Assembly: GCA_030248295.1 (NCBI GenBank)
Contig: JASANH010000691.1
Coordinates: forward strand, 61,657 to 125,656
Source: Mesodorylaimus sp. YZB2_4
Lineage: Eukaryota > Nematoda > Enoplea > Dorylaimida > Dorylaimidae
Length of the DNA stretch: 64,000 bases
Reading direction: 5' to 3'
This document shows positions 57,553-64,000 of this stretch, piece after piece; positions within the stretch are counted from its first letter, which is position 1; each line of letters opens with the position of its first letter. A program made the position numbers and the translations under genes. The notes below the pieces were generated by a model. The model ran no database searches, was not told the origin of the DNA, and was given only the letters and a program-made list of their open reading frames with translations.

Positions 57553-57970
57553 AATCAGTCCACGAAGACGGGTTCCCAGTACCGATTTGGCATTCCAAAC
57601 TGATACATTGCTTGTCAATCAGTCCACGAAGACGGGTTCCCAGTGCCGATTTGGCATTCCAAACTGATACATTGCTTGTCAATCAGGCTATGAAGATGGG
57701 TTCCCAGTACCGATTTGGCATTCCAAACTGATACATTGCTTGTCAATCAGGCTATGAAGATGGGTTCCCAGTACCGATTTGGCATTCCAAACTGATACAT
57801 TGCTTGTCAATCAGGCTGTGAAGACGGGTTCCCAGTGCCGATTCAACATCCCGATCTGACACGATGCTTGCCAATCAGACTGCGAAAGTTGGTTTCCTGG
57901 CACAATTCAGCATCCCGATCTGATACGACGCCTGCCAATCCAACTGTGAAGGCAGGTTTCCCGCCCGTCC
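57553..57970. repeat. 64-bp minisatellite, about 6.5 copies
   Basis: Unit starts AATCAG at 57553, 57617, 57681, 57745, 57809, 57873 and (variant) 57937, exactly 64 bp apart. Each contains GGGTTCCCAG, ACGATTTGGCATTCC-like and ACTGATACATTGCTTG sequence. The first copies are nearly identical and the last two diverge. No open frame survives in all copies. Confidence 0.9.
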
Positions 57971-59314
57971 CGTCAAGTCAAGCTGATCTGCACGACGACT
58001 ATTCCCAAAAACCTATAAAAGCCGCACAGCGACAACAGGGAGGCAGTGTGACCCATCCAAGTCCTGTCTCAACGATGAACCCGTCAAATTGTTTCCATTT
58101 GGGTGAAAGCATGTATTTCCTCTCCCAAATCTGGGACGGGAATCTGTCCCTATCATTTCGAAAGTGTAACGCAATTCAGTTGTTGCGAATGTGCCATTCT
58201 GGTACAGTAAGCTAGTCTTCCCGCCCATGGACGATTCGAATTTGGCGCAAACAAACGGATTAGCGGCGGCCTGGACGATCAAAACAAGGTCGTAAATATA
58301 GAACAGTGGACAATGGTCGGCGGACATCAGGTGGACATCACTTGGGTCGAGTGGCGGATACGGGGCCGGGGTCGGCGTGAACGGCACGAGCGGTGCCTAT
58401 GCCGAGTGTGGTGAGCCTGGACGGAGCACGTGCTGCCGTCGGGACATACTCGCCGCCTCAGCATTGGGCCTCGCCGCGACCTCGAGCCCAGCGGGTGGCG
58501 TTCACGTGCGCCAGACGTTGACCAGCGACCACCTCGGAGGAGATCGAGACCAGCGGACAGGGGGCGCTCGAGGACGAACCAGATGGCGCTCGTTACCGGT
58601 GAAGACCCCGAAGGATGTGACATGATTGGAGGATTGAGGATGATGATGACCCGCCTTTTGGTGCACTGTGCCTTATTTTGTACAGCTTGGTCAGTTACAG
58701 TTAAAGAAAAGGTTAAGGAAAGATTCAGTTGTTTTCGAGTTTGCGTTGTGTTTTGGTGAGGAAGACCAGGCGTACTGTGCTACGGACGACGACTTCCGGC
58801 GACGTGGTGCGACCGACGATTTCCGTCGGGAGGAAGATCAGTGCTGCCGACGATTTCCGTGCGGGCGATCTGATCGGCGTGGCTCGTTCGACGATTTCCG
58901 GCGAACGACCACGTTCTGGTGTTCAGGTGTGGCGGTGTTGGGCGACGAGGAGCAGCGGAGAGTTGGTGTTGGAGTGCAGGTAAGAGGGGTCAGTGAGGTT
59001 GGTGAGGGCTTTCTTTAGGCATAGCCCCTTACCGTTGGAGCGCTGAGGGCACGTCTCTGGTCCACGGGTACTATCGAGAGGAAGGAGCGTGTGCAGACGA
59101 GGGGATTTAGGGTTTCTTAGGTTACCCAATAAATCTAAGTGGTGGCATCGTACTAGGTTTGGGATAGGCAAGGTTAGGTTACGGATATACGCATAGCCGG
59201 CGTATAGTTATAACATAACATAACAACACAGTCTAAGATTTATCCAACGAGGGAAGGTACGCGCTAATCAACTGTCCACCCTGCGCCGACATATACATGT
59301 GTAAATTTTTTCAG
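57971..59314. other. No supported gene; GC-rich
   Basis: 58370-59000 is more GC-rich than its surroundings, with repeated GACGATTTCCG and overlapping Arg-rich frames on both strands. These look like composition effects rather than genes. It may contain the promoter or upstream exons of the 59.3 kb gene. Confidence 0.4.
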
Positions 59315-59895
59315 GGCTGATGGTGTATAAAGACGAGTTCGATGATATCGTTTTGAAAGCCGCGGACTTGATCGAACAGACGCTCGGCGATGCGCAACCG
59401 ACTGGACCACAACCCTCAACGCGGGGTTGGGGACGCAACGGCCGTATAACAGCCAATGCAGGCGGTGGGCTCCTGTGGATGGGTACGAAGAATAGAAGCG
59501 GCGAAGAGAGGGCCGTATCCTTGACTCATGCCCAATATTGTGTAAGTACCCCTAGGCCGACTTGTGTTGTGATAATACAACTCGCTACCTTGCAGGTTTT
59601 GAACCGCAAGGTAGCGATGATCCGAGCCCGTATCGCCCAACTCGAGGAGAAGATGAAAACCACCAATACCGAGGCGCCCCCGTCAGACAACGATGAGTGC
59701 GCCCCAGCTGCAGAAACAAGGGACAAACGCGATGGAAAACCCGCCAAACTCGTTCAAGGGAGAGCGAAGACGGGCGGGGCCAGAGCCGAGGTAACCTCAT
59801 CGGAGGACAGCGACAGTGACATCGAGGCGCCTGAACCTACTACCGCAAAGAAAGCCACCAGCCAAACAGGCTGGACACATCAAAACTGCCATTGA
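59315..59895 (+). CDS. Unidentified spliced gene with coiled coil and acidic tail
   Basis: Exon 59315-59541 follows TTTTTTCAG and reads VYKDEFDDIVLKAADLIEQT, then a Gly/Pro-rich stretch, ending in donor TGT|GTAAGT. A 54-bp intron ends CTTGCAG. Exon 59596-59895 starts VLNRKVAMIRARIAQLEEKM, a heptad-repeat coiled coil, then a Lys/Glu/Ser-rich disordered tail with SSEDSDSDIEAPEPTTAKK, and stops with TGA. The phase fits. Upstream exon(s) are required, since the first exon begins in phase 2. No family is recognised. A general resemblance (coiled coil after Gly/Ser-rich part) to the 34.2-34.6 kb exon is noted but unproven. Confidence 0.5.
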
Positions 59896-61226
59896 CCCAT
59901 GAAAATGCACACTCTAACATTAAACTTCAATTTACACTGCACCAGAGACTCATCATAGAGCCTACCTATAATCAGACACCCCACGTGTACATAACGTATC
60001 CCATGGTCACTCGACACCAATTTTGCGTGATATAGTACAAATTTTATTAAAACTTTTTGAGCGAAGATGCTAACACTAACTACTGCAGAAACGTTGTTAC
60101 AAAAAGCGACAAAATTGTGAGCTGAGAAGCCTGATGGCAGGAAGGAGAGGGAGAGATATAAGTCTGTCTCTTCTTCCAATTACTACTCTGAGGTGTCATT
60201 TTGTGCCGTTTCCGACAATTTGTGAGCAAATAACAGGCCATAAACTTCCATCCAGGTTCAAGGAAGTAGCGAGTGAATAACGATTAAAAACCCACAGAAA
60301 GTCAGCAGGTCGCAGCCATCATCAGCAATCAGCCAAAGTTGCATGAGCTGCCAAAGTTCCAGCTGGAGGTTGTTTCAGAGAGCATGCTCACCCGATGGGT
60401 TGGTCCGTCTTCATTGCGCGTCGTATGGCATGAAAACAATTTCTTGCCCTGTATTTTCTAAAACTAACAACAAGAATGACGCTGATCCTGAGTGCTAATA
60501 GCTTAATTACTGTAGCTGGCGCGAGAAGCAAACAATACAGGACTGAGCGCAATGTGCGTCACTCTAACGAATGTTAAGCGAAAGACTGGCAGTGGCACGC
60601 AGATGGATCAGCAGGCACCAGCCCATCCAACCAGACGCCTAATGTTAAAGGACGATTTTCGCCGGCTAATAACTCGAGAACACTTTGATGAAAACTTTCG
60701 ATTTTTCGCACAAATGGCAGAATTGGCCGAATCTACAATCGTGCCAATTTTTATCAAAATCCATATGGCCGTTGTCGAGTTCCAGAATACGCGATTTCTT
60801 GTTCAGGGGGAGAAGAGGAGGAGGATAAAGATCAAGCTAGATCAACAACCGGACATCGTGAAGCCGCGAAACTTGGTTTTTCTAAAAGCTTAAACTTTTA
60901 GAAGCTTTTTAGCTTAAAATTGATGCCTGGAGACGTTGTAAGAAAAGAGTACGACATTCAGATTCAGCACGTGCGTTCATAGGGGATAGCCAAACTTCTG
61001 AACACCTAATTTTAGCTGCTTCAGAATAATCAATTTCCCTGGAATCCTCATTGCAATGAAAAAGTTCGGCTTTGTTTACAGAGGTGCTAGAGGCCTAGAA
61101 TTTTGGCTACCCCATCCCCCCACCCACTAAAACGAGTGTGCTAAATCTGTATATCATATTTCTGGATTCTAAGTAGTATATCCCCCCCTCTATGGTCTAA
61201 CCACGTGGGTATAGGCAATGCTTTAA
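59896..61226. other. No firmly supported gene
   Basis: An open frame 60552-60893 (113 residues, with MLKDDFRRLITREHFDENF, basic, no motif) might be an exon. The rest is AT-rich and unremarkable. Confidence 0.3.
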
Positions 61227-61326
61227 GATACCCCTGTAGAAAGTATACCCCTGTACAAAACATACCCCTGTATAAAGTATACCCTGTACAAAACATACTC
61301 TGTACGAAACATACTCTTGTACGGGA
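61227..61326. repeat. ~17-bp tandem repeat
   Basis: About six units of ATACCCCTGTACAAAAC-like sequence with alternating variants. Confidence 0.85.
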
Positions 61327-61545
61327 TATAGGTAGGCCAATGTAATGTACAGTATATCCAGACAGCCCCTTTTCCAGACAGTCGACTCCGCCTACTTTTT
61401 TCTTCCCTCCCTTTACCAAGCCAGGAAAACCGCATCACGCATACGAAACGAAGTCAGCCCGACCGCAGAAGTCACGCCTTTTTTTTTGCATAAAACTGTG
61501 CATTACAGATTGTGCAGCAGGAAAACAAAAAAGAAACGTGCCGTG

Positions 61546-64000
61546 TCACACACGATAGCCATAGGGAACAGTGGTGAAATCAGGCAAGACTACGCGTTTA
61601 TCATATGTCACTCTGTACACTTTCTTACGCACAAGTGTGACCACTTTTCGCTCTGGTGTACGTTCGATGCGTTGAATATGGATGACGGTTTCTTGGCGGT
61701 TGCCCTGCTGAACGAAGTTGTGCACTTTTTCTCGTAGTTTATCGAAATTGATAGAAGCTGACACATCATGAGTGATTCTAAAACCTTTGACTTTGATACA
61801 TATTTTTTCTTTGTTCTCGGTCGTGCTCCAAACTTTGAATGCGTAGTGTTTGGGGCCACCGCTGACAAATTCTGTAATCCAACTACCAGCCCCATAATCT
61901 TTCTCCAACTCATCAGTCATTTCCCCTAAAAAAGGAGTATTCTTATAGCAACAGGGGTTTAAAAACAAAAGGCATACCCAAGAAATTTCCAATTTCAGGG
62001 TGATAATCGTCCCCTGGCCGCTCAATGTAGATCAGGGAGTCAGTGTCGAAATAAAGCACACGTTCCTGCAGTCGTTCGATGTAGCTGTATAACTTGAGCC
62101 TGGCCTGCGCAGTCGTATAGGCTGCAATGACGGCATTTGTGTTGGCTAACACTTCGACGAACTCGTCTTGTAAGTCGTAGTGAACTGCCACCATCTTGTC
62201 ATTTACAAGACGAACTGTTTTTGTGCAAACGGCAGGATCGAAGACGAGTTTGAAAAAACTGGCTGGATCGGTGAAATATTCTGTTTTTGACATTTTGCTT
62301 CGTTGCCCAAACTTCCCCCAGAAGCTGTGATGGAAGAACATTTTTGTGAGTGTACCCCATGAATTTCTTTTTTCAGTCACGGTTTACCTATTCAGGCAGA
62401 GCTTGGCCAAGGCTCGTAAGCCAGCATTCTTGAACATTTTTTCTGGACGCAATTCGATCCCCTCGCGCCGTTTCCATTCCTCCAGAAATGCCTGCTTTTG
62501 CTCTTCAGTGTCCGCACCCGCCGGCCAGCCATCAGCTTCTTGTTTAATACGAAGGAACTCGTTAATATACGCTGAAAACAACCCGCCCTTCGGGTTGAGG
62601 TCTTTGTCGTATTGCTCAAACTGTTCGTAATGCCACACCTGGAGTAAAAATTCAGTACACAACAATTACAATCCTCTCTGAAGTTATCTCAGCTCCTCAT
62701 TTTACCTCGTAGACGTCGATTATTCGATAGCCAAGCTCCAGAGCTTTTTTAAGTTCTAGCGTAACCCAAGCTCCGCATAAAGCACGTTCTTCATCGGAGT
62801 GAGCACAGGGTTCTTGCTGGCAATTTGTGGGGCATTTTGAACACAGGGGAAACGTCAGTTTCTTGTTGCAGCGGTACGGCAAGACAGGATGGAGCAAGTT
62901 AGTTGGAGGTAATATTTTGCACTTCACCAATCCTTCATAAGGCATGTGATCAGCGTCCATAAGTTCAAAATTCTCTGTGATGATCTTTGGATGCCCCACA
63001 GGAAATCGTCCATGTTTGCAGATATAAGGATACAAACTCAGCACGTCGATGTATTTGATTTTCTCGCCATGCTGTGCCTACCATCAAAGAGCTATCATAC
63101 TTTACAACGCTGCAGAAAACTGTCACAAAGTGGCAGCAAAGAAAAAATGTCATCTCATACCTGTCGATAAAGATTGGTTGCATTTGTACGGCCACCAAAA
63201 AATGCCTCACGGGCATCTAGTGGATCCATAATGCAGACATTATCGAAAAAAGCAGCCATTTCTTGGTTTTGCTTCAGCTCATTGCGTAGTTCACATTCCC
63301 ATTTTTCGATGACAGTATATCTGCATGTGGCAAATGTTAACTCGCTATATTTTTATCAAGGTTCAGCAAAATTTATACTCACCCTCTTGATTCCAGATCC
63401 TGGTGTCGGTCTACAGTCCTTTGATAGGCTTCTGATGCAGTCAGGACTCCATCGGCAGTGAGGCGTTTGCGCTTGGTCATGCAGGTTTTACAACCATGCC
63501 TAAACGAGTCTGCATTGCGCAAGAACATTAGAAAGGCCCGGAACCCGTTACCAATAGCATCCATTAAACTCGTAAACGGTTTGATCACACAGTCCATCAA
63601 CGCGCCACGGCCCGATTCGTACTTCCCCCCCCATTCAGTTTGTGTTGTATTCGGCGTCCAGTGCTATGCGAAATCCATTTCAACCATTTCAGTCCGATCA
63701 TTGACTGCTTCTCCTGTTTTCGGTAGCCACCATGCGGAACGACGGCTATTCGATTGACAGGCATGTGGTGCTTGCGATAGAACTTGTTGCAAGCACTCGC
63801 GATCGTAATGCTGTCCAGTAATGGATCGATCTGACCGATTTCCATAAACATGCGCCGGAATTTCAAGCAACACAACCGAAGGACAGTCACGTCGCTTTCG
63901 CAATAAGCTTTAATTTCCGCCTGGAAATCGAACAGCTTGCCGTCTTGTTGGCTATACCACTCCATAAATGCTTGTCGCTCTCCGTCTTTCATATACTGCG
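61546..64000 (-). CDS. Protein-primed family-B DNA polymerase of Polinton/Maverick type (partial)
   Basis: Seven minus-strand exons join in phase: 64000-63552, 63499-63383, 63320-63161, 63077-62706, 62638-62388, 62324-61978 and 61925-61546 (stop TGA). Introns are 51-83 bp. Seen in order: exonuclease-end YCESDVTVL, TIASACNKFYR, PHGGYR, VDG, VYEFNGCYWHGC (across an intron), DPLDAREAFFGGRTNA, motif A IKYIDVLSLYPYI, motif B LCLNSFWGKFGQR, motif C YFDTDSLIY and IKVKGF. These are hallmarks of protein-primed polymerases of Polintons and adenovirus-like elements. The catalytic aspartates of motifs A and C are intact. An 8-G run (63625-63632) puts the first exon out of frame by one base relative to the family pattern NGGE-x-R-I; otherwise no stop is seen. 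The N-terminus is beyond the window. Confidence 0.85.

Noticed and set aside
57553-57970. CRISPR-like direct repeats
   Set aside because: The whole 64-bp unit is repeated without unique spacers, and the context is eukaryotic. It is a minisatellite.
58327-59018. Arg-rich overlapping ORFs on both strands
   Set aside because: Several frames are open at once because of GC-rich repeats; no motif or splice support.

Overview
The window reads as eukaryotic, animal-type DNA. It has many short ORFs, introns of about 45-65 bp with GTAAGT donors and TTTTCAG-like acceptors, TATA-box promoters, long AT-rich non-coding tracts and dense, mostly decayed transposable elements. Compact introns, long poly-G/poly-C runs and the gene families present (Polinton polymerase, Ty3/Gypsy, leishmanolysin-like peptidase, kringle) would fit a nematode or another invertebrate with small introns. 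I cannot name the species. No rRNA gene, intact tRNA, CRISPR array or prokaryotic operon was seen.

Layout. 1-13 kb is transposon wreckage: a LINE 3' end (1-570), a ~100-bp tandem repeat (1.26-1.56 kb), a hAT transposase C-terminal part (1.7-2.9 kb, minus), a piggyBac-like fragment (3.3-3.6 kb, minus), a deleted Tc1 element with TIRs and a TA duplication (6.24-7.18 kb), a tRNA-headed SINE (8.25-8.7 kb; second copy at 20.13-20.56 kb) and a non-autonomous element with ~200-bp inverted repeats (10.35-12.12 kb). 14.8-17.3 kb holds a plausible but unrecognised multi-exon plus-strand gene. 17.9-19.1 kb is a broken viral-envelope-like glycoprotein frame.

24.5-30.3 kb is a composite locus. A plus-strand multi-exon gene encodes a zinc-finger-like segment plus the N-terminal half of a transposase-like protein. 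Its 2.7-kb intron holds a separate three-exon gene for a P2X7 C-terminal-like domain with its own TATA box, and, on the opposite strand, the C-terminal catalytic half of the same transposase-like family. 30.3-34.6 kb (minus) is an unidentified, partly broken protein-coding region.

35.07-40.48 kb (minus) is a Ty3/Gypsy retrotransposon running gag CCHC - protease - RT - RNase H - integrase, damaged by nonsense codons and frameshifts. After the integrase GPY/F module the same reading frame continues into a PWWP-like chromatin-reader domain, in the place where chromoviruses carry a chromodomain. This is the most interesting feature of the window. Its 5' end abuts a ubiquitin-specific-protease fragment (40.5-40.9 kb). 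A small TATA-driven glycine-rich gene (42.5 kb) overlaps, in antisense, the end of a Helitron-associated DUF6570-like ORF (42.8-44.1 kb).

47.64-55.2 kb is bounded by ~320-bp inverted repeats and contains pieces of a leishmanolysin (M8) peptidase, a kringle domain, a LINE fragment and a stray inverted-repeat arm. 56.8-57.2 kb (minus) and 59.3-59.9 kb (plus) are two small spliced genes flanking a 64-bp tandem array. 61.5-64 kb (minus, running off the window) is a spliced protein-primed family-B DNA polymerase of Polinton/Maverick type, with one homopolymer frameshift.
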